DNA of 64,000 nt from Pelagilacustribacter sp045567335 (GCA_045567335.1 JBJLCZ010000001.1:283592-347591), one strand, 5' to 3'; shown: positions 35,135 to 43,782, counted from the stretch's first letter. The notes: generated by a model from the sequence alone, not told the origin. Translations and numbers: made by a program.

Positions 35135-36537
35135 TAGTCTAAATTTTTAACTATATCTTCTGTCATTTTCTTTGCATCAGCAAATAACATTAGAGTATTA
35201 TCTTTATAAAATAATTCATTATCTATGCCCGCGTAACCTGGTGATAAACTTCTCTTTACAAATAACACTGATTTACATTTTTCAACATCTAATACCGGCA
35301 TACCAAAAATTGGACTTTTTGGATCTGTTTTTGCAATTGGATTTGTTACATCATTAGCACCAATTACAAATGCAACATCAGAATTGGCAAAATCGTTGTT
35401 TATATCTTCTAATTCAAAAACCTCATCATACGGTACATTTGCTTCCGCCAATAAAACATTCATATGCCCAGGCATTCTTCCTGCTACAGGGTGAATTGCA
35501 TAAGTTACTTTAATGTCATTCTTTTTTAATTTGTCTACCATGTCTCTTAAAGCGTGTTGTGCTTGAGCCACCGCCATTCCATAACCTGGAACAATTATAA
35601 CTGAAGATGCATTTTTCATCAGAAAAGCAGCGTCTTCTGCGTTTCCACTTTTTACAGGTTTTTGATCTTTTTTATCTTTCAAATCATCAGAGGAACTGTC
35701 TGCTCCAAATCCTCCAAGAATTACACTAACGAAAGATCTATTCATAGCTTTACACATTATATAAGAAAGAATTGCACCTGAAGAACCAACTAAAGCTCCA
35801 GTAATTATTAGTGCGGTATTTTCAAGAGTAAAACCAATGCCGGCTGCAGCCCAACCAGAGTAGGAATTAAGCATTGATATCACTACTGGCATATCGGCTC
35901 CTCCAATAGGAATAATTAATAAAACTCCAATTAAAAAAGATACTAAAATTAATGTCCAAAAAAGATTATTAGTTTGTGATTTACACAAGTAGAAAATCAA
36001 TACAAAAATTGTTAAACCTATAATTAAATTTAAATAATGTTGTCCAGTAAATGTAATTGGTGAACCTGACATTATGCCTCTTAGTTTTAAAAATGCTATT
36101 ATTGATCCTGAAAAAGTTATTGCCCCAACTGCTGCTCCAATGGACATTTCTATTAAACTTGCAAGCTTGATATCTCCTTTAGAGCCAAGATTAAACGCTT
36201 CAGGATTTAAAAAAGCTGCTATTGCTACAAAAACAGCTGCGAGACCTACAAGGCTATGAAAACCTGCAACTAATTCTGGCATTGCAGTCATTGGAATTCT
36301 GAATGCAATAAATGCCCCTATAGAACCTCCAATGATTAGAAATAAAAATATGTAAGCTATGGAGTTGGAAAAACTACCCACGGATAAAAATGTCACAACT
36401 ATAGCTATAACCATACCTAATATTCCAAAATAATTACCTTGTCTGGATGTATCTGGTGAAGATAAGCCTCTTAACGCTAAAATAAAAAGTATTCCAGAGA
36501 TTAAGTAAAATATTGCTGATAGATTTGCTGAAATCAT
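35134..36537 (-). CDS. pntB: NAD(P) transhydrogenase subunit beta
   Basis: A 467-residue membrane protein with about eight or nine N-terminal helices forming the proton channel (domain II). The NADP-binding domain III includes VIIVPGYGMAVAQAQH, HPVAGRMPGHMNVLLAEANV and GANDVTNPIAK. With pntAA and pntAB it uses the proton gradient to reduce NADP+ with NADH. It overlaps pntAB by four bases. Confidence 0.97.
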   Translation of the reverse strand: MISANLSAIFYLISGILFILALRGLSSPDTSRQGNYFGILGMVIAIVVTFLSVGSFSNSIAYIFLFLIIGGSIGAFIAFRIPMTAMPELVAGFHSLVGLAAVFVAIAAFLNPEAFNLGSKGDIKLASLIEMSIGAAVGAITFSGSIIAFLKLRGIMSGSPITFTGQHYLNLIIGLTIFVLIFYLCKSQTNNLFWTLILVSFLIGVLLIIPIGGADMPVVISMLNSYSGWAAAGIGFTLENTALIITGALVGSSGAILSYIMCKAMNRSFVSVILGGFGADSSSDDLKDKKDQKPVKSGNAEDAAFLMKNASSVIIVPGYGMAVAQAQHALRDMVDKLKKNDIKVTYAIHPVAGRMPGHMNVLLAEANVPYDEVFELEDINNDFANSDVAFVIGANDVTNPIAKTDPKSPIFGMPVLDVEKCKSVLFVKRSLSPGYAGIDNELFYKDNTLMLFADAKKMTEDIVKNLD

Positions 36538-36845
36538 TTTTTTTTGTTTTTCTTTTTTTTGTACATTTGAAGCATTCTTTGCGTAACCAAAAAACCGCCA
36601 AATATATTTACTGAAGCTAAAATAATAGCTAAATATCCAAAAATACTTGAAGTGTTAAAAATATTATTTGAATCTTCAGCTAAAGCGGCAATTATTGCAC
36701 CAACAATAATCACAGATGAAATAGCATTAGTTACCGACATTAAAGGAGTATGCAAAGAAGGAGTAACACTCCAAACAACATAGTAACCTATAAAAATAGA
36801 TAATATAAATATACTTAATCTAAATATGAATGGATCTATTTCCAT
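36534..36845 (-). CDS. pntAB: NAD(P) transhydrogenase subunit alpha, part 2
   Basis: A 103-residue protein with three membrane helices that supplies the first part of the proton channel. FIGYYVVWSVTPSLHTPLMSVTNAIS carries the typical HTPLMSVTNAISS block. A separate pntAB gene is the alphaproteobacterial arrangement; E. coli has it fused. The C-terminus is a lysine-rich tail. Confidence 0.95.
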   Translation of the reverse strand: MEIDPFIFRLSIFILSIFIGYYVVWSVTPSLHTPLMSVTNAISSVIIVGAIIAALAEDSNNIFNTSSIFGYLAIILASVNIFGGFLVTQRMLQMYKKKKNKKK

Positions 36846-36847
36846 AA

Positions 36848-37942
36848 TTAAATCTCCTTAATTAATGTTTTTTTTATTATCTCATCTTCCATATTAATAT
36901 TAAATAAATTTTTTTCTTTATTGAATAAATTTCTTATAAAACTAAATAAATTTTTAGCATAAAGACTGGATGCCGTTAAAGGAAGTTTGTTCATTAGATT
37001 ATTCACTCCAATTACTTTTATTCCATTAATCACATTAATTTTACCAATTTCAGAAAACGCTGAATTTCCTCCTTGCTCTACAGCAAGATCATAAACAATT
37101 GAACCGGGTTTCATTAGCTTTACTAAATTTTCATCTAAAATTCTTGGAGCTGGTTTGCCAGGTATCAAAGCTGTACAAATTACTATATCATTTTTTTTTA
37201 GAGCATCTTTCATCATATCAGCTTGTTTTTTTTTAAATTCATCACCAGTCTCTTTAGCATATCCACCTGCTGTTTCTAAATTTTCTGAATCTTCTACACT
37301 TAGAAATTTTCCTCCCAAACTTTCAACTTGTTCTTTTGATGCAACTCTTACATCTGTAGCTGACACTATAGCACCTAATCTTTTTGCGGTAGCAATAGCT
37401 TGTAATCCTGCAACACCTGCGCCAATTACTAATACTTTTGCTGCAGGAACAGTTCCTGCTGCAGTCATCATCATGGGAATAGCTTTTTCGAATTCATAAA
37501 TTGAATCAACCACAGATCTGTAACCAGCCAAATTAGATTGTGAAGATAAAACGTCCATAGATTGAGCTCGCGATATACGAGGTAAAAATTCAAGAGAAAA
37601 AATATTTATATTTTTTTTTTTTATTTCTTTAATTTTATTTTGATTTTTTGTAGGGTTGAAAATTCCAATTAAAATTGTTTTATCTTTTAAGTTAGAAATT
37701 TCATCATCTGAAGGACAGTTTACTTTTGTTAATAAATTACAATTTTCTAAAACTTCTTTTGAGGATGTTTTTATTTCTACTCCTAATTTTTCATACTCTT
37801 CATCTTGTATGCCAAGATGGGTAGCATAATTTTTTTCAACAATAATTTTTAATCCTAGGTTAATAATATTTTTTGCAGTCTCTGGAGTAATTGAAACTCT
37901 TTTTTCTAAGGATAAATCTTCTTTAGTTGAACCAACTATCAT
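36848..37942 (-). CDS. pntAA: NAD(P) transhydrogenase subunit alpha, part 1
   Basis: NAD(H)-binding domain I of transhydrogenase, 364 residues, related to alanine dehydrogenase. N-terminal EKRVSITPETAKNIINLG, the RQD-loop equivalent (RSVVDSIYEFEKAIPMMMTAAGTVPAAKVLVIG, positions about 140-172) and the Rossmann GAGVAGLQAIATAKRLGA with D at its end are clear. First gene of the pntAA-AB-B operon. Confidence 0.96.
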   Translation of the reverse strand: MIVGSTKEDLSLEKRVSITPETAKNIINLGLKIIVEKNYATHLGIQDEEYEKLGVEIKTSSKEVLENCNLLTKVNCPSDDEISNLKDKTILIGIFNPTKNQNKIKEIKKKNINIFSLEFLPRISRAQSMDVLSSQSNLAGYRSVVDSIYEFEKAIPMMMTAAGTVPAAKVLVIGAGVAGLQAIATAKRLGAIVSATDVRVASKEQVESLGGKFLSVEDSENLETAGGYAKETGDEFKKKQADMMKDALKKNDIVICTALIPGKPAPRILDENLVKLMKPGSIVYDLAVEQGGNSAFSEIGKINVINGIKVIGVNNLMNKLPLTASSLYAKNLFSFIRNLFNKEKNLFNINMEDEIIKKTLIKEI

Positions 37943-37957
37943 AAATATTGATTAAAA

Positions 37958-38068
37958 TTACAGTAATGTAAGTGCTAAAATAACTAACAATGCTATTACA
38001 GCAATTGTTCCCCACAAAACAAATTTGGTAAATCCATTCCAAGTTTCTTTATAATCTTGATCACTCAT
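37958..38068 (-). CDS. aa3-type cytochrome c oxidase subunit IV
   Basis: A 36-residue protein: a polar N-terminus MSDQDYKETWNGFTKF followed by one membrane helix (VLWGTIAVIALLVILALTLL). This is the form of the small bacterial subunit IV of aa3 oxidases in alphaproteobacteria, whose conserved part is a Tyr-Lys-x-Thr-Trp-x-Gly-Phe motif before the helix. It lies 15 bases before pntAA and nine after rpmJ. Size and motif make it real despite its shortness. Confidence 0.82.
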   Translation of the reverse strand: MSDQDYKETWNGFTKFVLWGTIAVIALLVILALTLL

Positions 38069-38077
38069 ATTTATTTA

Positions 38078-38203
38078 TTAACCTTGTCGAGCTTTAAATC
38101 TTGGATTTTTTTTATTTATTACGTAAAGCTTACCTCTTCGTTTGACTAACTTTGAGTTAAGGTCTCTTTTTTTTAATGATTTTAACGAGCTTGCTATTTT
38201 CAT
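38078..38203 (-). CDS. rpmJ: 50S ribosomal protein L36
   Basis: A 41-residue bL36 of the longer, zinc-free type: MKIASSLKSLKKRDLNSKLV and INKKNPRFKARQG at the end. The start at 38203 is eight bases after the 3' end of the 5S rRNA on the same strand. A longer reading that runs into the 5S gene is not credible. Confidence 0.96.
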   Translation of the reverse strand: MKIASSLKSLKKRDLNSKLVKRRGKLYVINKKNPRFKARQG

Positions 38204-38211
38204 AATTTGTA

Positions 38212-38331
38212 TAGCCTGGCAACGACCTACTCTCCCATATCTTAAGACAAAGTACCATCGGCGCTGAAGGACTTGACTTCCGAGTTCGGAATGGGATCGG
38301 GTATGGCCCCTTCGCAATAATTACCAGGCCA
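38212..38331 (-). rRNA. rrf: 5S ribosomal RNA
   Basis: About 120 bases. The 5' and 3' ends pair (TGGCCTGGT with GCCAGGCTA). The interior holds the universal CCCATTCCGAACTCGGAAG loop and the GATGGTA and GGGAGAGTAGG segments. No 16S or 23S genes are next to it. tRNA-Val lies 61 bases upstream and rpmJ directly downstream. In sequenced SAR11 genomes the 5S gene is, as I recall, separated from 23S by the hypervariable surface-polysaccharide region, which matches the genes beyond 38.5 kb. Confidence 0.97.
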
Positions 38332-38392
38332 AATCTTATAGTATCTTTCTAAATTGAAGTAAATAGTTATAATTTGCTTAATTATAATGATT

Positions 38393-38467
38393 TGGTGGGC
38401 ATGATAAGAATTGAACTTATGACCTCTACGATGTCAACGTAGCGTTCTACCACTGAACTACATGCCC
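38393..38467 (-). tRNA. tRNA-Val(GAC)
   Basis: A 75-base cloverleaf on the minus strand. Acceptor stem GGGCATG/CATGCCC, anticodon stem CTACG/CGTAG with loop TTGACAT (anticodon GAC), T arm AAGTTCAATTC, and an encoded CCA at 38393-38395. Confidence 0.95.
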
Positions 38468-38479
38468 TAAATATATTTA

Positions 38480-38509
38480 TTTATAAATAGAATATCATTT
38501 TTTTTTCAA
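38480..38509 (-). promoter_or_regulatory. Probable promoter of tRNA-Val and 5S
   Basis: On the minus strand TTGAAA (38509-38504), an 18-base spacer and TATAAA (38485-38480) precede the tRNA-Val 5' end at 38467 by 12 bases. This is the expected distance for a stable-RNA promoter. It sits in the 109-base gap between tRNA-Val and the O-antigen ligase gene, which otherwise holds only AT-rich DNA. Both hexamers could also occur by chance in such DNA. Confidence 0.5.
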
Positions 38510-38576
38510 ATTTATTAGTGAAATAAATTTATTATATATTCTAGTTATGTTAAATAAATCTATATTATTTTTTTAA

Positions 38577-39920
38577 ATGAAATCTCTAAAAAATTTAAGT
38601 ATAAATCAAAAAATTTTAAATGGTATTTTATGCTTAATTCCTATTTCTTATATTTTGGGAAATTTAGCTATAAATCTAAATTTTGCAATTCTTATTATTT
38701 TTAGTTTATTGGCCTACAGCAAGAAAATTTTTTTGCTAAAATTAAATAAACCTAAAATTTTTTTATTACTTTTTTTTTCTTTAATTATTTACTCAACTTT
38801 AATTGATATATTTTTTGGCAGTCCTGAAAATAAAAATTTGATAAAATGTTTAATTTATCTTAGATTTTTACTTTTGATTTTTGTTATTTCCTATTTAATA
38901 AAAGAACAAGAAATAAAATTAAAATATTTCTTTCTATCATGCTTAATATGTTCAACATTTGTTTCGATAGATATAATTTACCAATTTATTTTTAAAATTG
39001 ATTTTTTTGGATTTAAATATTCTGGTTATCACTATTCAGGATTATTTGGTAAGGAACTAATTGCCGGTAGTTATATTCAGAAATTTTTAATGGTTGGTGT
39101 TTTTGCTATACCACTATATTTAGGTAACAAAAATAAAATAAATTTTTTATTTATTTTAGCATTAACAGCTGGTTTTTGTGGAATTTTACTTTCTGGAAAT
39201 AGAATGCCGTTAATTATATTTATTGGTTTTTTATTAATATCAGCTCTTTTTGTTAGAAAATTTAAATATGAATTAATTTTTACTTTAATTATTGCTATAC
39301 CTATTTACTTTCTTATAATAAATTCTGATAAAGTTATTAAAGAATATCATCAAAGTTTTTTTCAAAATGTTAAATCTATAATCCCTAAAATTTCTTTAGA
39401 GCTACCAAGAGAATATCCTGAACTTAAAAATAATGTAGGAAAAAAAATTGGAAGAAAAGGAATGAAAAATTATGAAGTGATACAATTTGGTGCAGGCCAT
39501 GCAGTAATTTATATAACTGCTATCGATACTTGGTTGGATGCTCCAATATTGGGAAGTGGAATTAAATCTTTTAGACTGAAATGCAATAATAAAACACACT
39601 TACCTAATAGAGTCTGTGAAAGTCATCCTCACAATTATTACCTCGGAATCTTAAATTCTGCAGGTGCTTTAGGTTTATTTTTAATTTTATGTGCTCTTTA
39701 TTTTTTATTAAAAAAAAGATTTTATATTAATAGAGAATTACCAGGTTGGGAGAATTACATAGTTTTTAATTGTTTGTTTACGAATATATTAATGGAATTT
39801 TTTCCATTTAGAAGCGCTGGTAGTTTTTTTTCTACATCTAACTCCTCATACATTTTTTTATTAATTGGATTGATGGTAGGATACAGCTATATTAATTCTA
39901 ATAATAAAATATCCTCTTGA
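38577..39920 (+). CDS. O-antigen ligase / polymerase family membrane protein
   Basis: A 447-residue protein with about ten to twelve hydrophobic helices. A large periplasmic loop (about residues 250-330) is followed by the conserved ESHPHNYYLGILNSAGALG motif of the Wzy_C/WaaL family. It either ligates O-polysaccharide to lipid A-core or polymerises the repeat unit; the sequence does not decide. It opens the surface-polysaccharide island directly after tRNA-Val and overlaps the opposing GT2 gene by 23 bases at its 3' end. Confidence 0.88.
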   Translation: MKSLKNLSINQKILNGILCLIPISYILGNLAINLNFAILIIFSLLAYSKKIFLLKLNKPKIFLLLFFSLIIYSTLIDIFFGSPENKNLIKCLIYLRFLLLIFVISYLIKEQEIKLKYFFLSCLICSTFVSIDIIYQFIFKIDFFGFKYSGYHYSGLFGKELIAGSYIQKFLMVGVFAIPLYLGNKNKINFLFILALTAGFCGILLSGNRMPLIIFIGFLLISALFVRKFKYELIFTLIIAIPIYFLIINSDKVIKEYHQSFFQNVKSIIPKISLELPREYPELKNNVGKKIGRKGMKNYEVIQFGAGHAVIYITAIDTWLDAPILGSGIKSFRLKCNNKTHLPNRVCESHPHNYYLGILNSAGALGLFLILCALYFLLKKRFYINRELPGWENYIVFNCLFTNILMEFFPFRSAGSFFSTSNSSYIFLLIGLMVGYSYINSNNKISS

Positions 39921-40797
39921 TCATAGATTTGGATAAAAATAATAGACTTAGGTACCTTAGTTTTTTATAACTAAATGGTTTTTTAATTATTAGATAAAAT
40001 GCTTTTAATCTTTCATTTAATAAGAAATATTTTTTAATTTTTAAAATCTGTATTCTATAAATAACTCCTTGGAATGAGTATTTTTTCATAATTTTCAAAT
40101 TCTTACTCTCTAAAAGCCAAGTCTCAAGTTCATTTATCATTAAATTAATTTTTTTTCTTGAAAAATTTGATCCATGCATTCTGTAGAAAGCTAATGGCTC
40201 TTGGATCGATGCAATCTTAAACTTTGAACTTATTTTTATAAATAAGTCAAAATCTCCTATAATTTGATATTTTTTATTAAATAAAAATTTTTTTAAAATT
40301 TTAGACCTAACAATTGTAGTTAATATTCCTATTTTATAATTATGTAATAATTCTTTTGTAATATTGCCCTGTGGTAATTTTTTTTTAGCAAAAATTTCTT
40401 TTTTGCCATTATCTTTTAAAATATAACAGTTTGAATAAATTAGTGAATAATGCTTATTTTCATTTAAAACTTTAATTTGCTTTTTTAACTTAACAGAGCG
40501 CCAATAATCGTCAACATCCAGAAAAGCTATGAATTCTCCTTTGCTTTTTTTAATTGCTATATTTCTTGCTTCAGAAAGTGAAACAAATTTTTTAGATTTA
40601 AAATATTTTAATCTTTTATCTTTTTTACTAATATTTAAAAATATTTTTTTGCTATTATCATATGATCTATTGTCAAAAAAAATTAATTCCCAATTTTTAT
40701 ATTTTTGATTTAAGACTGATCTTACGGCTTTTTCTAAAAATTTTTCACCATTATAGCAGTTCATGATTACACTAACTAAAGGTTTATTTGTTTTCAT
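39898..40797 (-). CDS. Glycosyltransferase family 2
   Basis: A GT-A fold transferase of 299 residues. VSVIMNCYNGEKFLEKAVRS opens the nucleotide-binding half, then WELIFFDNRSYDNS, ARNIAIKKSKGEFIAFLDVDDYW with the DxD-type metal site near 96-98, and FYRMHGSN near 205. It is likely to add one sugar of the surface glycan on the cytoplasmic face. It overlaps the epimerase gene by 14 bases. Confidence 0.92.
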   Translation of the reverse strand: MKTNKPLVSVIMNCYNGEKFLEKAVRSVLNQKYKNWELIFFDNRSYDNSKKIFLNISKKDKRLKYFKSKKFVSLSEARNIAIKKSKGEFIAFLDVDDYWRSVKLKKQIKVLNENKHYSLIYSNCYILKDNGKKEIFAKKKLPQGNITKELLHNYKIGILTTIVRSKILKKFLFNKKYQIIGDFDLFIKISSKFKIASIQEPLAFYRMHGSNFSRKKINLMINELETWLLESKNLKIMKKYSFQGVIYRIQILKIKKYFLLNERLKAFYLIIKKPFSYKKLRYLSLLFLSKSMIKRIFYY

Positions 40798-41692
40798 AAT
40801 AACTTTGAATTGTAGACAAAAGACCTTTTCTAAAAGATATTTTAGGTTTCCATTTTAGCAATGATTTTGCTCTAGAAATATTTGGGTACGTCTTAAAATT
40901 TTCATCTTTTCTTAATTTAATTTTTCCAAAAATTGGCTTACCACCTTTACAATATTTTTTTACTTTTAAAATTATATCTTTAATTTTAATTGGTGTTCCA
41001 AAACCAATATTTATTATTTTTCCTCTGCATTTTTCACTATTAAAGCATTTGAAGATTGCATTAGTTACATCTTTAACATGTATAAAATCCCTATATTGTT
41101 GACCGTTGGAAGTTGAAAAAGATTTATTGTTTATACAATTTGTTATCAGCACAGGAAGGAAACGATTTGTATCTTGTAGTGATCCATAAACTTGATATAG
41201 CCTTATTATTGTTGAAGGAAAATTTTTCTTTTTATGCATTTTTAAAGAATATTGAGATGCTAAAAATTTTGCATAAGCATAGCCAGATTTAGGTTTAAAA
41301 AATAAATTTTCTTTATGTGGAGAATTTAAATTTCCATATTCTCCTCCAGTTCCTATTTGAATAAAAGATTTTATTTCATTCTTTAAAAAAAATTTAATTA
41401 AATTTTTACAACCTAGATAATGACTTCTGTAAGTTTTTTTCTTATTTTTATGATCAACGTGACCACCAAAATTTATGACAAAATCATAGTCGTTTTTTAT
41501 TTTTTTACTTAACTTTTTATAATTAGTTATGTCACATAAAACATATTTTACCTTATTTAAAAATCTTTTTTTTTTGGGTTTTGTTAATGAGATGCTTGTA
41601 ACTCTCCACTTTCTTGAGATGGCTTCTTTAGCTAAATGATATCCTATGAAACCAGTTCCACCAACAATGAGTATTTTTTTATGTGTTTTCAA
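40784..41692 (-). CDS. NAD-dependent nucleotide-sugar epimerase/dehydratase
   Basis: An extended SDR of 302 residues: Rossmann KILIVGGTGFIGYHLAKEA, active-site GTGGEYG and YAYAKFLASQYS (catalytic Tyr-x3-Lys). RLYQVYGSLQDTNRFLPVLI and RDFIHVKDVTNAI follow, typical of sugar-nucleotide enzymes. Next to RfbF it probably acts on a CDP-sugar, like the CDP-paratose/abequose/tyvelose synthases. The CDP-glucose 4,6-dehydratase needed for that route is not in the window. Confidence 0.85.
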   Translation of the reverse strand: MKTHKKILIVGGTGFIGYHLAKEAISRKWRVTSISLTKPKKKRFLNKVKYVLCDITNYKKLSKKIKNDYDFVINFGGHVDHKNKKKTYRSHYLGCKNLIKFFLKNEIKSFIQIGTGGEYGNLNSPHKENLFFKPKSGYAYAKFLASQYSLKMHKKKNFPSTIIRLYQVYGSLQDTNRFLPVLITNCINNKSFSTSNGQQYRDFIHVKDVTNAIFKCFNSEKCRGKIINIGFGTPIKIKDIILKVKKYCKGGKPIFGKIKLRKDENFKTYPNISRAKSLLKWKPKISFRKGLLSTIQSYYENK

Positions 41693-41693
41693 T

Positions 41694-42383
41694 TTAAAAA
41701 ATTTTTTTTTTTAAAATCTCTTCAAGATTGTCTTTGTCTCTTTTTGTATCCATACATTGCCAAAAACCATTGTGTTTATAAGCCAATAATTGTTTTTTTT
41801 TAGTCAATTTTTCCAAAGGTTCTCTTTCTAAAAATGTAGAATCCCCTCTTATAAATTTAAAGAAACTTGGTTCAATAACAAAAAATCCTCCGTTAATCCA
41901 ACCTTCATCAAGTCTTGATTTTTCTTTAAAATACTTAATTTTGTTGCCGTCTAATTTAAGTGCACCAAATCTAGCAGGTGGTCTAACTGCCGTAAGTGTA
42001 GCCACTTTTTTGTTTCTTTTATGGAATAATAATAAATTCCTTAAATTAACATCAGACAATCCATCTCCGTATGTCATCATGAAGGTATCTTTACCCATAT
42101 ATTTTTTCATTTTTTTTAATCTGCCACCAGTCATTGTATTTTTACCAGTTTCAATAAGGTTTATCTTCCAATCTTTAAATTTATTTCTTTTAAAATATTT
42201 TTTGACAATTTCGCCCTTATATCCTAAAGCAATATAAAATTCCTTAAATCCATATTTTGCATATAAATTCATTATGTGAATTAACATTGGTTTACCACGT
42301 ATAGGTATCATTGGTTTTGGTATTGTTTTTGTATATTCAGAGATACGAGTTCCTAATCCTCCTGCTAATATTATGACTTTCAT
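41694..42383 (-). CDS. rfbF: Glucose-1-phosphate cytidylyltransferase-like
   Basis: A sugar-1-phosphate nucleotidyltransferase with VIILAGGLGTRISEYTKTIPKPMIPI, split across residues 3-28. TGKNTMTGGRLKKMKKY, FMMTYGDGLSD and the WINGGFFVIEP block are characteristic of RfbF (CTP + glucose 1-phosphate to CDP-glucose). At 229 residues it is about 25 shorter than typical RfbF, mostly at the C-terminus. The following SDR fits a CDP-sugar branch. Confidence 0.87.
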   Translation of the reverse strand: MKVIILAGGLGTRISEYTKTIPKPMIPIRGKPMLIHIMNLYAKYGFKEFYIALGYKGEIVKKYFKRNKFKDWKINLIETGKNTMTGGRLKKMKKYMGKDTFMMTYGDGLSDVNLRNLLLFHKRNKKVATLTAVRPPARFGALKLDGNKIKYFKEKSRLDEGWINGGFFVIEPSFFKFIRGDSTFLEREPLEKLTKKKQLLAYKHNGFWQCMDTKRDKDNLEEILKKKIF

Positions 42384-42386
42384 TGT

Positions 42387-43094
42387 TTAATCCTCTTTAA
42401 ATTTTATTGTTGATGGACTATCATTAATCCAATTATATTTTTGTTTAGGAACTTTCCAATTCTCACCATAAACATATTTTAGATATTCTTCAGATTTTTT
42501 TGGCACTACAATATTGATATTATAGAGATTTATTTCTTTAAAATCTATTAAATAATCTAATGGCTGACTGTATCCCGCGGTTTGATAAAATAAATTTTTT
42601 TTTATCATAATCTTTTTTATAAATTTAAAAATTGGTTTAAAAAAAAAAAATAATTTAATTAAATATTTGTAACTTCCATTATATTTATCTGCATTAGATA
42701 AAGCGTCTACAAATTTACAAAAATTATTTTTTGGTATATGCCATTTTACATAAGCTAATTCTTGATTATTTTTATTTACAACTTGATAAAAATTAATGTC
42801 CACTTCTCTCCCTCCTTTTTTTACAAAAGTAAGTAAATCATCCTCAATTAAAAATTTACTCTTTAACGAATAATTATTTTTAAACATTATTTCTTTTATC
42901 CTTTCTTTTGATATTTCTCCCTTCCACAAAGCTATATCTATATCATGATCCCAAGGAATTAATTTTTTATCTCTTATAAGACCTAATAGTGTGCCATTAC
43001 ACATCCAATAATTAATTTTATTTTTTTTAAGAATATTAATAATTTCTAAAAAATTTATATCTATTTTTTCTTTGCTATGATTCTCAATACGCAT
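42387..43094 (-). CDS. LicD family phosphoalcohol transferase-like protein
   Basis: A 235-residue LicD/fukutin-type protein with YWMCNGTLLGLIRDKKLIPWD and HDIDIALW, the paired Asp metal motif, followed by EVDINFY and YSQPLDYLI. LicD proteins transfer phosphocholine or other phospho-alcohols from CDP carriers to sugars. Its start overlaps the methyltransferase gene by 34 bases. A CDP-activated donor might come from the cytidylyltransferase at 33.0 kb, which is inference. Confidence 0.82.
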   Translation of the reverse strand: MRIENHSKEKIDINFLEIINILKKNKINYWMCNGTLLGLIRDKKLIPWDHDIDIALWKGEISKERIKEIMFKNNYSLKSKFLIEDDLLTFVKKGGREVDINFYQVVNKNNQELAYVKWHIPKNNFCKFVDALSNADKYNGSYKYLIKLFFFFKPIFKFIKKIMIKKNLFYQTAGYSQPLDYLIDFKEINLYNINIVVPKKSEEYLKYVYGENWKVPKQKYNWINDSPSTIKFKED

Positions 43095-43693
43095 GGATTT
43101 TCTTTTTTATATTTTGCTAAATTTTTAGCTTGTTTATAATAAATTATTTTAAATTTTTTACTTAATTGTTTCTTTAAAACTTGAGGCTCAATAAATCTTC
43201 TGTAATGAGTATCTATATATTCATTTTTACCAATTTTTTTTCCAACGCCAAATAATTCATCTTTTGTCGTTCTTGTCTCAATAAAAACAAATTCTAAATT
43301 TTTTTGTTTTTCTAAACCTTTTAACAATTTTTTTTCTTCTACATAATTAATGCTATGAATTGTAAATCTTGAATAAACTGAGAATTTTTTATTTTCGATT
43401 TTATTTAAAAAAAAATTACAAAAATTTTTTTTTTTAAAAAAATTTTTATACTTAACAAATTTTTGTTTATTTTTTTTTATTGCTTCTCTTGATTTATCTA
43501 AACCAATACACTTAATTTTATTTAAATTTAAATATATAGTATCTCTTCCATTTCCGCATCCCATGTCATATAAAATGCCCTTATAATTTCTTATTTTATT
43601 TTTGCAAAATTTTGCAAATTTTGAGGGTTTGTTAGTTAAATTTATTTTTTTATAAAATTTATTCCAATATTTAGGATTAGATATATTATTCAT
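43061..43693 (-). CDS. Class I SAM-dependent methyltransferase
   Basis: About 210 residues from the ATG at 43693; a TTG five codons earlier is the alternative. Motif I is GILYDMGCGNGRDTIYL with acidic CIGLDKS after the second strand. RFTIHSINYVEEKK and FIETRTTKDELFGVG recall methyltransferases found beside LicD in capsule loci. Its overlap with licD points to a shared substrate, for example a methylated sugar or phosphoalcohol. Confidence 0.82.
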   Translation of the reverse strand: MNNISNPKYWNKFYKKINLTNKPSKFAKFCKNKIRNYKGILYDMGCGNGRDTIYLNLNKIKCIGLDKSREAIKKNKQKFVKYKNFFKKKNFCNFFLNKIENKKFSVYSRFTIHSINYVEEKKLLKGLEKQKNLEFVFIETRTTKDELFGVGKKIGKNEYIDTHYRRFIEPQVLKKQLSKKFKIIYYKQAKNLAKYKKENPCVLRIIAKKK

Positions 43694-43701
43694 CTTGATT
43701 T

Positions 43702-43776
43702 TGTTCAATTTTTGAACACAATAATATTTATCTTGTTATTGTCAAAGTTTAAATGACAATTTGATGAAAATATAAT
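43702..43776 (+). promoter_or_regulatory. Divergent control region with two inverted repeats
   Basis: The gap between the minus-strand methyltransferase run and the plus-strand aminoacylation operon holds two perfect inverted repeats. TGTTCAA-TTT-TTGAACA is at 43702-43718 and TTGTCA-N9-TGACAA at 43739-43759. A TATAAT at 43771-43776 with TTTAAA 17 bases before it could drive the plus-strand operon. A start at the usual distance would yield an almost leaderless message. Confidence 0.4.
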
Positions 43777-43782
43777 ATTAAT

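Noticed and set aside
38078..38317. A 79-residue protein reading through the 5S rRNA
   Set aside because: Its first 38 residues are translated 5S sequence. The last 41 are complete L36 with its own ATG at 38203.
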